Source of the DNA: Candidatus Centipeda massiliensis
GTDB taxonomy: Bacteria; Bacillota; Negativicutes; Selenomonadales; Selenomonadaceae
Length of the DNA stretch: 64,000 nucleotides
Assembly: GCF_900290285.1 (NCBI RefSeq)
Contig: NZ_LT985756.1
Location: forward strand, 26,390 to 90,389
Reading direction: 5' to 3'
The first letter of the stretch is position 1, and every line of letters starts with the position of its first letter. Of the stretch, positions 1-8,281 are shown one piece after another. Made by a program: the position numbers and the translations under genes. The notes beneath the pieces were generated by a model, which saw nothing but the letters and a program-made list of their open reading frames with translations, was not told the DNA's origin and ran no database searches.

Positions 1-34
1 ATCTTAGCGCATCTTTTTTGCCCGCTTTTCGTTA

Positions 35-74
35 GCAAATCCTCCACATAGCTTTGGCTATGCGTCCGGTTTGC
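35..74. other. long imperfect hairpin at window edge
   Basis: The two halves pair over most of 18 positions around a TTTG loop, with outer arms GCAAATCC and GGTTTGC and inner arms ATAGC and GCTAT. No gene can be assigned to bases 1-140. There is no run of T on either side, so this is not an obvious terminator. It could be an extragenic palindrome or part of an element that continues left of the window. Confidence 0.4.
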
Positions 75-140
75 TGCCTCAATCGGACGAAAAAATCTAC
101 GCCAATCTGCAGGACTGTTTTATCAGCGATTCCATTATTA

Positions 141-920
141 TTAACCGAGTGCGACATCGAGCATCATCATGACCGAGAATCCCGCCGCAAACGAAATGAC
201 ACCGACATCGGAGTGTTCCCCTTCGCTCATCTCTGGAATCAGCTCCTCTACGACGACGTAGAGCATCGCCCCTGCCGCAAAGGAAAGCGCGTAGGGCAAC
301 ACAGGCACAATGAGTGCTGTCGCAAGGATGGTGAGCGCACCGCCGACTGGCTCGACTGCGCCCGAGAGAACGCCGCCGGCGAATGCACGCCACTTCCCCA
401 TCCCCGCCGCACGCAGCGGCATGGAGATGATAGCGCCCTCGGGGAAATTCTGAATCGCAATGCCGAGCGAAAGCGCGAGTGCCGCCCCAATCGTAATGCC
501 CTCGCTGCCGCTCAGCCAGCCCGCATAGATCGCACCGACCGCCATGCCCTCCGGGATGTTGTGCAGCGTCACCGCAAGGCAGAGCATCGTCGTCCACGAG
601 AGTCGGCTGTGTGGTCCCTCCGCCTTCTTCGCATTCATGTGCAAATGCGGAATGATATGATCGAGCACGAGCAAAAAGAGTGTGCCCACCCAGAAGCCGA
701 CAAGCGCAGGAACGAAAGCAAAGCGCCCCATCGCAGCAGACTCCTCCATCGCCGGGATCAATAGGCTCCAGATCGAAGCCGCCACCATCACACCCGCAGC
801 AAATCCCGTCAGACCGCGCTGCACACTGCGGTTCAGTGCCCCCTTCAAAAAGAACACACAGCCCGCACCGAGCGCCGTGCCGATAAACGGTATCATGAGT
901 CCTTGGAAAATTTCCAGCAT
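141..920 (-). CDS. ZIP-family divalent metal transporter (ZupT/GufA-like)
   Basis: Predicted inner-membrane importer of zinc or other divalent metals, about 259 residues with roughly eight hydrophobic segments. The two ZIP signature helices are clear: HNIPEG near residue 118 and QNFPEG near residue 155, which in this family supply the metal ligands. A short hydrophilic loop with His residues (HIIPHLHMN) precedes them, as usual for the variable ZIP loop. I chose the ATG at 920 because GAGGTG lies six bases before it; an in-frame GTG at 929 is a weaker choice. A good sigma-70 promoter lies upstream, so the gene seems to be transcribed on its own. Family assignment is firm, metal specificity is not known. 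Confidence 0.9.
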   Translation of the reverse strand: MLEIFQGLMIPFIGTALGAGCVFFLKGALNRSVQRGLTGFAAGVMVAASIWSLLIPAMEESAAMGRFAFVPALVGFWVGTLFLLVLDHIIPHLHMNAKKAEGPHSRLSWTTMLCLAVTLHNIPEGMAVGAIYAGWLSGSEGITIGAALALSLGIAIQNFPEGAIISMPLRAAGMGKWRAFAGGVLSGAVEPVGGALTILATALIVPVLPYALSFAAGAMLYVVVEELIPEMSEGEHSDVGVISFAAGFSVMMMLDVALG

Positions 921-941
921 ATATTTCACCTCATGCTGGAT

Positions 942-970
942 ATTATAGCACGTTGCTTTCTCAGCTACAA
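942..970 (-). promoter_or_regulatory. sigma-70 promoter of the ZIP transporter
   Basis: On the minus strand, TTGTAG (970-965) and a perfect TATAAT (947-942) are separated by 17 bases, and the start codon follows 21 bases later. Confidence 0.65.
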
Positions 971-1011
971 ATGATAATTTATTTCACTTATCTCTGCCGA
1001 ACGAAAGAAAC

Positions 1012-1051
1012 GGGGGGTTGCACGAAGTTTTTGGCTTCATGCAGCACCCCC
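1012..1051 (-). terminator. terminator hairpin of the response regulator (GGGGCTGCTGCA family)
   Basis: A stem of about 15 pairs (GGGGG..TGCA.GAAG arms) closes a short loop just after the response-regulator stop, followed on the minus strand by GTTTCTTT. It belongs to the same near-identical family as the hairpins at 5062, 8228 and 37546. Confidence 0.7.
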
Positions 1052-1061
1052 GCTTTTCGTG

Positions 1062-1739
1062 TTACTCCAACGTAACAATCTTATTTTTCAGTACGTATAC
1101 GAGCGCCTGTGTACGGTCATTGACCTTAAGCTTGTGGAAGATACTCGTAAGGTGATTCTTGACAGTCTTTTCGCTCAGCCCAAGCGCCTTGCCGATATCC
1201 TGATTCGACAGCCCCTTTGCGATACAGCCGAGCACGTCCATCTCACGCGGGGTGAGGCGTTCGCCACGGCTTTCATCCCAGATCTCCTTTGCCATACGGC
1301 TCACGTCACCATAGACCGCCGCACTGCCAAAGAGGCGCTCGGCGAGTTTCGGATAGACGAAGGGATTGCCCTCGTTGACCATGTGGATCGCCTTGATGAG
1401 CACATTCGGCTCGACATCCTTGAGCAGGTAGCCGAGTGCACCGTTTTTCAGCAATTCGAGGACATAGTTGTCACTGTCGTGGATGGTGAGTGCAATGATC
1501 TTCGTACGCGACCGTGCCTGTTTGAGCTGTTTTGTGACATCGAGTCCCGTCAGTCCCGGCATATTGATGTCGAGGAGGAGAATGTCAGGTTTCAGCATGA
1601 GTGTGCGTGCAAGGGCTTCCTGCCCATCTTCCGCTTCACCAACGACTTCAAGATCGTCTTCAAAGTTCAGTACGCGCTTGATCCCCTGCCTGAGCAGTGC
1701 ATGATCGTCTGCAAGTAATATCCTGATTGACACTGACAT
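1062..1739 (-). CDS. NarL/LuxR-family response regulator
   Basis: Two-domain DNA-binding response regulator of about 225 residues. The N-terminal receiver shows the acidic pair in LLADDHALL, the phospho-acceptor Asp in LLLDINMPG and the conserved Lys in GYLLKD. The C-terminal LuxR-type helix-turn-helix starts at LTPREMDVL and contains LSNQDIGKALGLSEKTVKNH. No histidine kinase lies nearby, so the input signal is unknown. The gene follows the secretin by 60 bases on the same strand and may have been its operon partner. The ATG at 1739 abuts GAGGAG; a GTG at 1733 is six bases from that Shine-Dalgarno and may be the real start. A longer ATG at 1802 overlaps the secretin end and is unlikely. Confidence 0.9.
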   Translation of the reverse strand: MSVSIRILLADDHALLRQGIKRVLNFEDDLEVVGEAEDGQEALARTLMLKPDILLLDINMPGLTGLDVTKQLKQARSRTKIIALTIHDSDNYVLELLKNGALGYLLKDVEPNVLIKAIHMVNEGNPFVYPKLAERLFGSAAVYGDVSRMAKEIWDESRGERLTPREMDVLGCIAKGLSNQDIGKALGLSEKTVKNHLTSIFHKLKVNDRTQALVYVLKNKIVTLE

Positions 1740-2047
1740 CTCCTCTTTTCCGTGCATCCTGCAATGAAGGAAATTACTGCTGGGAGCAGTGTGCTTCCTC
1801 ATTCGTTATCCAGTACATGTGCTGTGAGAAAAATCATAAGTTCGGTCTCGGTCTTGCTTGCCCGCACAGAGCGGAAAAATGCACCGAGAACGGGAAGATC
1901 GCCGAGAAAGGGTATCTTTGAGAGGGAGCGCGACTCATCGCTGTCGATGAGTCCGCCGATCACCATGGTCTGATGTTGTATAAATAAAGTTGACAACTTC
2001 TTCGCAAGGATTTTAGATAAGGTCAAAGAGGAGAAGGAGAGGTCAAA

Positions 2048-2386
2048 ATGGCAGCAAACAGGCAATACGATGACGAATTTAAGGTGCAGGCAATCAAGCT
2101 GGCGCAGGAAATCGGTCAAGCGAAAGCCGCCAAAGAGCTAGGAATTTCCAAGAATACGATGTATACATGGACACGCGCACAACGTCTTGGATATTTGGAT
2201 CTTGGGTGTGGCACGCAAACACCGCAGAGTGCCCTGAGCTTGCACGAGGAGCTCGTGCAGCTTCGCGCCCAGCTCAAGGCGCAGGATAAGGAAATTCGAC
2301 GTTTGAAGAAAGAGAATGACTTTCTGGAAGAAGCAAGCGCTTTTTTCGCCGCGAGCCGTCTGAAGTCAACAAAAACGAACGTATGA
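2048..2386 (+). CDS. IS3-family transposase OrfA
   Basis: Small DNA-binding subunit of 112 residues. A helix-turn-helix lies near residues 10-40 (AAKELGISKNTMYTW), followed by a leucine-zipper-like stretch (LVQLRAQL, IRRLKKENDFL) that in this family mediates oligomerisation. The stop overlaps the OrfB start by four bases. OrfAB fusion by ribosomal frameshifting is normal in IS3 elements, but I do not see a canonical A-rich slippery site here. GAGGAGAAGGAGAGG lies just upstream of the ATG. Confidence 0.93.
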   Translation: MAANRQYDDEFKVQAIKLAQEIGQAKAAKELGISKNTMYTWTRAQRLGYLDLGCGTQTPQSALSLHEELVQLRAQLKAQDKEIRRLKKENDFLEEASAFFAASRLKSTKTNV

Positions 2387-3291
2387 AGTTTATTGCGTTC
2401 AAGACAGCAGACGGCACACACAAAGGGAATATCAGTTTTTATTGCAGACTGCTCCATGTCACAAGACAGGGATTTTATCAGTATCTGGTAAGCAAAGACC
2501 GCCCATGGAAATATCAGGAGCTTGCCGATGCCATGATGCAGATCCATGCAGAGGATGAATGCAACGATACCTACGGAAGAATCCGCATGTATCAGGCACT
2601 CAAGATCAAGCAGCCAGAAGGCATCCATGTTCCGAGTGAACGCACCGTTTACCGCATTATGGAAGAGATCGGCTTGAGTCATCGTCCCAATCATAAGCCG
2701 AACGGTATCACAAAAGTAGATCGGCAGGCACAGATGTCGGAGGATCTCCTGCACCGTGATTTTCATGCCGACACACCGCTTTCCAAGTGTGTCACTGACC
2801 TGACAGAGATTCCAGCGTGTGACGGAAAACTCTATATTTCAGCACTCTTTGACTGCTATGACGCCGGCGTGCTCGGACTTTCTGTGGATACGAATATGAG
2901 GGCTTCTCTGTGTGTGCAGATGCTTGATAACGCCATGATTTCCTACCCGATGCTCAGGGGAGCAATCCTGCACTCGGATCGCGGCAGCCAGTACACGAGT
3001 CAGCTGTATCGGGAGGCAATCCAACACTATGGAATCCGTCAAAGTATGAACAGTGCCGGTGGACGCTGTCATGATAACGCGCGTTGTGAGAGCATGTGGG
3101 CACGCATGAAATCGGAGCTTCTCTATGGACGCTATGACACAAAGAAAATGACAACGGAAGAGTTGAAGGTTCTGGTTTGGCGATACTTCATGAGCTATTG
3201 GAACAACCGCCGAATTTGTTCAACAAACGGTGGGCTTCCTCCGATGGTGAAGCGTCGACAGTTCTATGACTCCATTGCCGCGACTGCTTAA
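2383..3291 (+). CDS. IS3-family transposase OrfB (DDE integrase)
   Basis: Catalytic subunit of 302 residues with an rve integrase core. The three acidic residues are visible in VTDLTEI, HSDRGSQYTS and NARCESMWARMKSE, which is the DD(35)E pattern. An HTH_21-type region (YGRIRMYQAL) precedes the core. It appears complete and should be active. The second copy at 45.6-46.4 kb lacks its first 17 or so residues and has a stop codon near the C-terminus. Confidence 0.93.
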   Translation: MKFIAFKTADGTHKGNISFYCRLLHVTRQGFYQYLVSKDRPWKYQELADAMMQIHAEDECNDTYGRIRMYQALKIKQPEGIHVPSERTVYRIMEEIGLSHRPNHKPNGITKVDRQAQMSEDLLHRDFHADTPLSKCVTDLTEIPACDGKLYISALFDCYDAGVLGLSVDTNMRASLCVQMLDNAMISYPMLRGAILHSDRGSQYTSQLYREAIQHYGIRQSMNSAGGRCHDNARCESMWARMKSELLYGRYDTKKMTTEELKVLVWRYFMSYWNNRRICSTNGGLPPMVKRRQFYDSIAATA

Positions 3292-4467
3292 GCATTCGTT
3301 TCCTTGTGAGAAATTTGTCAACTGTTCTTGACAATATCAGTCTCACCATCGCGCAGACGAACGGTCGTATCCGCACTGCGTTTTTGAAAGCGATACGCCT
3401 TGAGTTCATCGACGTAGACGGGTGTGCTGACCTCCGTGTGCACGCGTGCGACGATGCTGCCATCCGCTGTGACGCGCGGCGTATACCGGAGGATAATCCC
3501 CGCCTCACGATACTCAATGCCGGTCGTCGTGACACTGTTGGACGTTGCCGTACGCGGCACAGGCACCTCTGCACCGATGTTGATCAGCGCCTCATGCCCC
3601 TGTACCGTCGTGATGTTCGGACGGGCGAGCATCTTGGCATGCCCATCCGTGATGAGTGCGCGAATTGCGGCGGAGTAGTAGAACTCGTAGGGAACGCCCC
3701 CGGGTCCTCTGCCAAAGCGGATGATCCCCGGCGCACTCGTCCCGCCCGTGCCTGCATTGCGCTCGCTGACTTCCAACGACCCTGCGCCGTCACTTTTGAC
3801 ACGCGGGTACTGTGGAAGAGACGACCATGACCAGTCAATACCGAGCTGCTTTGCTGCCTCCTTGGAAACGGCAACAACGCGTGCCTCAAGGGAGACCTGC
3901 TTGGGCGCAGTATCGAGTGCAGATATAATTTCGCGCACGGAAAGAGCCTCAGATTCTGTCCCATAAAAGAGAAGCGTATTCGTTGCCCGATCGACGAGAA
4001 CACGCCGCTGCGTATTGGAATCAGAGTCTGAGTCCCTATTCCATCTCTCATCGTTATTTTTCGACACAACTGCCTGTTTTCCTTCACCGGTCAGGGATAA
4101 ATTTGCAGCGTGCGCGAGTTCCTCGGGGTCAGCGTAGCGTACGGTATAGGAATGTACGCGCCGATTTTCCGCGCGTGTATCCACAGCAAGTGCGAGAAAT
4201 ACCGTGCCGCGCCGTTCAATCTGGATGCCGCGAGCCGCCGCAACAAGGCGAAGCACCTCCTCCCCCTCGCCCGTAAGATGTGCCGTCACCGTACCCGTTA
4301 CACTGTCATCGACAATGAGCGGAATGCCGCCCATACGCGCCACAGCAAGCAGAACGGCACGCACGTCGCCGCCCGTCACGTCGATCGTGACAGGAGCGGC
4401 AGCAGCAGGAACAGGGAGGAGGATCGCCCCCGCGAATGCTGCCGCCACAGCCCATTGTTTCATACCG

Positions 4468-5040
4468 TCACTCCCTTGTCAGTGTGATTGTCCCCGATCT
4501 GTGTTCGAGTGTCGCGGATTGATCCGTCACGGAGCGAAGGGTGTACTCCTTCCATGTCTCTCCAATGCCAAGCGCCGCGCCCGCCTCTCCCTGTGCGAGA
4601 ATGGCAAGATGTGCGCCGTCCGCTCCCATTACCACACCGCGCAGCACAAGGGGCGGCGGTGAAGCTGCCGCAGGTGAGGGCACGGCTGCGGCGAGCGCTG
4701 CGGGCGGCAGCGGCGACGGCACATTCGCCGGCGGCATGACAGCCGGTGGCACGGCAGCCGCATTGATATCGATGTGATCCGAAGTGTGCGGGATTTCTTC
4801 GACACGTTCATGCGCAGCAGAAAAAGGATTGCGCAGAGGTACTTTCAGAGCGGCGGCAGAGAGTCCCTTGATTTCCGTCGCGGGCGGCGGAACAGTCTCC
4901 TGCTTCACAAGGATGACAGGTTCCGCCGTGTCCCGCCACAGAACGTATGCGCCGCTCACGGCACACAGCAGAACGGCTCCGACGAGTGCCCACTGCCGCG
5001 CGGACAGGGCGCTGAGATACGCCCGCCATGTTTCGAGCAC
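4468..5040 (-). CDS. PilP/GspC-like inner-membrane pilus or secretion protein
   Basis: Bitopic protein of about 190 residues. One membrane segment lies at residues 16-35 (ALVGAVLLCAVSGAYVLW), then LRNPFS, a box typical of GspC/PilP proteins, then a long Pro/Ala-rich linker. The final 60 residues form a small beta domain (LVLRGVVMG, ALGIGETWKEYTL, ATLEHRSGTITL) like the periplasmic domain that contacts the secretin. The start is GTG at 5040, five bases after AGGAGG. The secretin begins four bases after its stop, which supports the partnership. The assignment rests on architecture and context because the sequence is weakly conserved, and the role is probably lost since the secretin is broken. 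Confidence 0.7.
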   Translation of the reverse strand: MLETWRAYLSALSARQWALVGAVLLCAVSGAYVLWRDTAEPVILVKQETVPPPATEIKGLSAAALKVPLRNPFSAAHERVEEIPHTSDHIDINAAAVPPAVMPPANVPSPLPPAALAAAVPSPAAASPPPLVLRGVVMGADGAHLAILAQGEAGAALGIGETWKEYTLRSVTDQSATLEHRSGTITLTRE

Positions 5041-5061
5041 AAGAACCTCCTATAAATCGAA

Positions 5062-5105
5062 GGGGCTGCTGCATGAAGCCATATTGAGCCTTATGCAGCA
5101 ACCCC
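5062..5105 (-). terminator. terminator hairpin downstream of pgi (GGGGCTGCTGCA family)
   Basis: The arms GGGGCTGCTGCAT and ATGCAGCAACCCC close a loop of about 18 bases, followed on the minus strand by TTCGATTT. It separates pgi from the PilP-like gene. Confidence 0.65.
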
Positions 5106-5130
5106 ATCTTTGACATCATGTACGGTAAAG

Positions 5131-5188
5131 GCGCCCCTTCCACCGCTCTGCGATCCCCCTCCCCCGTTTCGACGGGAGAGGCTTAAGG
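5131..5188. repeat. REP-like palindromic intergenic repeat, copy 1
   Basis: The core CCCCCGTTTCGACGGG forms a GC-rich palindrome. Read on the minus strand, the block matches 43325-43378 over about 55 bases, including GGGGGAGGGGGA and the GCCTC..CCGT arm. Both copies are intergenic and in opposite orientation, so this is a dispersed repeat. Confidence 0.6.
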
Positions 5189-5202
5189 AAGCACTGATAA
5201 AT

Positions 5203-6651
5203 TCAGCCCTTCAGAGCCTGAAGTTTCGGTCCCATGATGCGCTTGTACGCCTCGACGCCCGGCTGATCGAATGCGTCCACATCCGCGAGTTCGCCCTCGT
5301 ATGCAATCGACATTGCGAGCATATAGAGCAGCTCGCCGAGATGATACGGCGTCAGCTCCGGCAATGCAAACACGGCACTGTAGCGCTTGTTCGATGCGAG
5401 TGCGTCTGCATTCGACTGACGTGCAACCTCAAGCGCAGCGCCCATCGTCACACCTGCGATATCCGCGAGCTTCTTCGCCTCGGGGAACGCATTCGGGATC
5501 ACGAGATCGTCCGCCCACTTGTCGATGCGGATAAACTGCACCACCTTGTTGAGCTTGCCCTCCTGATGCTGCTGCGTCTGCGCGTGCATATCGGTCGTGC
5601 CGACGGCGACGACGGGTGTGCGCCCGTAGCAGACCTCCTTGCCCTCCTTGTTGAACTGCTTGCCGAGTGACTCGGCGAGCAGCTGGATGTACCACTCAGA
5701 GACGGACTTCAAGTAGTCACCATACGGCATCATGACCTCGATGTCGCGCCCATGCTTCTCCGATGCCGCGAATTTCAGCGCGGCGTTCAGCATAGCGGGG
5801 TTCTGCCAGAGATCGTCATTCTGGCACGCCTGATCCATAGCGCGCGCACCCGCAAGGAAGCTCTCAATGTCAAAGCCGATGCACGCAGCGAGCGTCAGTC
5901 CGACCTCGGTGAAGACCGTGAAGCGACCGCCCACGCCGTCCGGCACGGCAAACTGCTTCCAGCCCTTTTCCATCGCAAGCTTTTTCAGCAGCGTCGGCTT
6001 CTCCTCGTTCGGATCGGTGACCGCGACCACCTCGACCTCGACATTGTCCGCCTTGGTAAAAGCATCATACATCACCATGAAGTTGGACATCGTATCGAGC
6101 GTGCCGCCCGACTTCGAGATGACGAGGAGCATGATGCGCAGCGGTCCCGCTCCATTCTTTTTCTTAATCGCGGCGACATCTTTCAAGTGGTTGATGATAT
6201 CGCCCGTACGGCGCGGGTCGATGTTGTTGCCGCTGAAATAGATGCGCGGATAGTTATCGCGCTGCTCATTCGAGAGCGAGTTCCACAGCTCGCCGCAGTG
6301 CACGTCGAACAGCACCTTGTTCCCAAGGAACGAGCCGCCGATGCCGAGCGAGATCAGGACATCCGTATGCTCCTGCGCGTGCTTGCCGAGTTCCTTGAGG
6401 CGCGCAATCGACGAAGGCGAGTTGATGTGTCCCTCCTCGATGTAGGGTGTCTGCGAGAAGAGAACCTTCTCCGGCTCGCCGTCCTTCGAGAGATGTGCGC
6501 GGATAAAGCCCTTTTCGCGCATGACCTTCATCGCCTCATGCGCCTTCTTGAGATCCTCCGCATAGAATGCGAGGTCGGCATCCGTCACCTTGCCCTCGCC
6601 GTAGAGATTGTCATAGTCAAACGTAAAACCGGATTTCAGTACAAGACTCAT
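5203..6651 (-). CDS. pgi: glucose-6-phosphate isomerase
   Basis: Interconverts glucose-6-phosphate and fructose-6-phosphate in the cytoplasm. The protein is about 482 residues with two SIS-type sugar-binding halves. Family motifs include LGIGGSFLGNKVL, the phosphate-binding VISKSGGTLDT, GGRFTVFTEVGL and the C-terminal QHQEGKLNKVVQF with its catalytic-region His. I chose the ATG at 6651, since AGGAAGGAG lies seven bases ahead, and not the TTG one codon earlier. The phosphohexomutase gene lies just upstream on the same strand (31-base gap), so the two probably form one unit controlling hexose-phosphate flow into glycolysis or sugar-nucleotide synthesis. A terminator hairpin follows. Confidence 0.97.
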   Translation of the reverse strand: MSLVLKSGFTFDYDNLYGEGKVTDADLAFYAEDLKKAHEAMKVMREKGFIRAHLSKDGEPEKVLFSQTPYIEEGHINSPSSIARLKELGKHAQEHTDVLISLGIGGSFLGNKVLFDVHCGELWNSLSNEQRDNYPRIYFSGNNIDPRRTGDIINHLKDVAAIKKKNGAGPLRIMLLVISKSGGTLDTMSNFMVMYDAFTKADNVEVEVVAVTDPNEEKPTLLKKLAMEKGWKQFAVPDGVGGRFTVFTEVGLTLAACIGFDIESFLAGARAMDQACQNDDLWQNPAMLNAALKFAASEKHGRDIEVMMPYGDYLKSVSEWYIQLLAESLGKQFNKEGKEVCYGRTPVVAVGTTDMHAQTQQHQEGKLNKVVQFIRIDKWADDLVIPNAFPEAKKLADIAGVTMGAALEVARQSNADALASNKRYSAVFALPELTPYHLGELLYMLAMSIAYEGELADVDAFDQPGVEAYKRIMGPKLQALKG

Positions 6652-6681
6652 CAAAAAACTCCTTCCTGTACTAGAATATGC

Positions 6682-8037
6682 TTAGGCACGAATCTCCGCA
6701 AGGAGCTCGTCCGTCTTTTCCTTCAGCAGCGCCTCATCCTGACGCGTCTCGACGTTCAGGCGGATGACCGGCTCCGTGTTGGACATGCGGAGGTTGAAGC
6801 GCCATTTGTCGAACTCGATCGAGAGACCGTCCACCTTCGTCACCTTGCCGTCCGCGCCATACTTCGCCTCGATACGATCCATGACCGCCTTTGCATCCGT
6901 GACCTTGCTGTTGATCTCACCCGAGGTCGGGAAGCGATCCATACGCGCCTTCATCAGCTCGGAGAGTGTCTTGCCGCCCGACGCACTCATCAGCTCCGCC
7001 ACGAGCAGCCACGGGATCTGACCGCTGTCGCAGTAGGAGAAGTCACGGAAATAATGGTGCGCACTCATCTCGCCGCCGTAGATTGCGTTGACCTCGCGCA
7101 TCTTGTCCTTGATGAACGCGTGCCCGCTCTTGCACATGACAGGCTTGCCGCCGAGACTCTCTGCAATCTCAATCGTGTTCCAGACAAGACGCGGATCGTA
7201 GATAACGCTTGCGCCCTTGTTCTTCTTCAGGAATGCCTCGGCGAGGAAGCCGACCATATAGTAGCCCTCGATGAAGCCGCCCTTCTCGTCAAAGAGGAAG
7301 CAGCGGTCGAAGTCACCGTCCCATGCCACGCCGAAATCTGCGCCTGACTCGCGCACGACCTTCGCCGTCGCCTCGCGGTTCTCCTGCAGGATCGGGTTCG
7401 GCACGCCGTTCGGGAAGTTGCCGTCTGGCTCGTTGTAGACCTTGACCAGCTCAAACGGGAGGAACTTCTCCATCGCGTTGATGATGGGGCCTGCCGCGCC
7501 GTTGCCCGTGTTGACAACGATCTTGTACGGCTTCAGCTTGCTCACATCGACATAACCAAGGATGTGCTTGACGTACTCGTCGAGAATGTCCACCTGCTCG
7601 ATCTTTCCGGGCACAGCCGCAGGTGCGGGATAGGTCTCGCCGACCGCCATTGCTGCAATATCCTTCAGCCCTGTGTCACTTGAGATCGGCCGCGACTCCG
7701 CACGCACGAACTTCATGCCGTTGTACTGCTTCGGATTGTGGCTCGCCGTAATCATGATGCCGCCGCCGAGCTTCAGATGCGCCGTCGCGAAGTAGATCAT
7801 CTCCGTGCCGCACTGTCCGATGTCCACAACGTCACAGCCGGCTTCCGTGAGTCCCTTCGCGAGTGCGTCGCGGATCGCGGGCCCCGAGAGACGGATGTCG
7901 TGCCCGATCGCCACCTTCTTCGCGCCAAACAGCGTGGGGAAACTGCGTCCGACACGGTAAGCGAGTTCCTCGTTCACCTCATCGGGATAGATACCGCGTA
8001 CATCGTATGCGCCAAAGCCTTTGTCTGTCACTGCCAT
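6682..8037 (-). CDS. phosphoglucomutase/phosphomannomutase (alpha-D-phosphohexomutase)
   Basis: Moves phosphate between C6 and C1 of glucose or mannose and so provides the hexose-1-phosphate for nucleotide sugars. All four family signatures are present: the phosphoserine loop ITASHNPKQYNG, the metal loop DGDFDRC, the sugar loop GGEMSAHHYF and the phosphate-binding RMSNTEPVIRLN. The length, about 451 residues, is normal. The ATG at 8037 has GGAGGAGG about nine bases upstream; the longer frame to 8085 is low-complexity and unlikely. Mannose-1-phosphate from this enzyme would be the substrate of the ManC-type protein at 55.2 kb, but which hexose it prefers cannot be read from the sequence. Confidence 0.95.
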   Translation of the reverse strand: MAVTDKGFGAYDVRGIYPDEVNEELAYRVGRSFPTLFGAKKVAIGHDIRLSGPAIRDALAKGLTEAGCDVVDIGQCGTEMIYFATAHLKLGGGIMITASHNPKQYNGMKFVRAESRPISSDTGLKDIAAMAVGETYPAPAAVPGKIEQVDILDEYVKHILGYVDVSKLKPYKIVVNTGNGAAGPIINAMEKFLPFELVKVYNEPDGNFPNGVPNPILQENREATAKVVRESGADFGVAWDGDFDRCFLFDEKGGFIEGYYMVGFLAEAFLKKNKGASVIYDPRLVWNTIEIAESLGGKPVMCKSGHAFIKDKMREVNAIYGGEMSAHHYFRDFSYCDSGQIPWLLVAELMSASGGKTLSELMKARMDRFPTSGEINSKVTDAKAVMDRIEAKYGADGKVTKVDGLSIEFDKWRFNLRMSNTEPVIRLNVETRQDEALLKEKTDELLAEIRA

Positions 8038-8227
8038 GTAACGTCCCCTCCTCCGGGATGCGCCCCTCGGCGCTCCCCCACACACCCTTCCGCTCCGCTT
8101 ATATTGGAAGCCGACGGGTCATAACAAAACACTATACAACATAGGTAAATATTCGCCATTCTTTACGCCTTTTCCTCTCTCCTACCTCAAAATCTTAAGA
8201 ACTTTTCTTGCTCTTTTTATAAAAAAA

Positions 8228-8269
8228 GGGGCTGCTGCACAAGATTTTTCAACCTTGTGCAGCAGCCCC
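8228..8269 (-). terminator. strong terminator of the giant tpsA gene (GGGGCTGCTGCA family)
   Basis: A perfect 16-base-pair stem (GGGGCTGCTGCACAAG and its complement) with a ten-base loop is followed on the minus strand by seven T residues. It lies 13 bases after the tpsA stop. Confidence 0.88.
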
Positions 8270-8281
8270 ATCCGCTCTACT

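Larger units (their letters stand above)
1971..3339 (+). mobile_element. intact IS3-family element in the secretin gene
   Basis: The element is 1,369 bp. Its ends begin TGATGTTGT (left) and TGATATTGT (right, read inward), and the inner terminal repeats match well, with TTGACAA and CAAGGA shared. It is flanked by a direct repeat GTC at 1968-1970 and 3340-3342. It encodes OrfA and OrfB with an ATGA overlap. A truncated, almost identical copy lies at 45537-46445 in the opposite orientation. The exact tip bases are inferred from the reconstructed secretin reading frame. Confidence 0.9.
1799..4463 (-). pseudogene. secretin (PilQ/GspD-like) interrupted by an IS3 element
   Basis: Outer-membrane secretin gene in two pieces, 4463-3340 and 1970-1799. 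The N-terminal part has a signal peptide ending near PAAAA, a short STN-like domain and the start of the secretin domain (YTPRVTADGSIVARVHTEV). The C-terminal piece holds the rest (VIGGLIDSDESR, IPFLGDLPVLG, ELMIFLTAHVL). Removing the IS and one copy of the GTC target duplication gives 1,293 bases, exactly 431 codons, and the junction reads RDGETMVIGG, the normal secretin sequence. This shows directly that a once intact gene of about 430 residues was broken. A 431-codon secretin is short for PilQ. It starts just after the PilP/GspC-like gene ends and has AAGGGAG before its ATG, so the two are co-transcribed. The pilus or type II system it served is not in this window. Confidence 0.9.
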
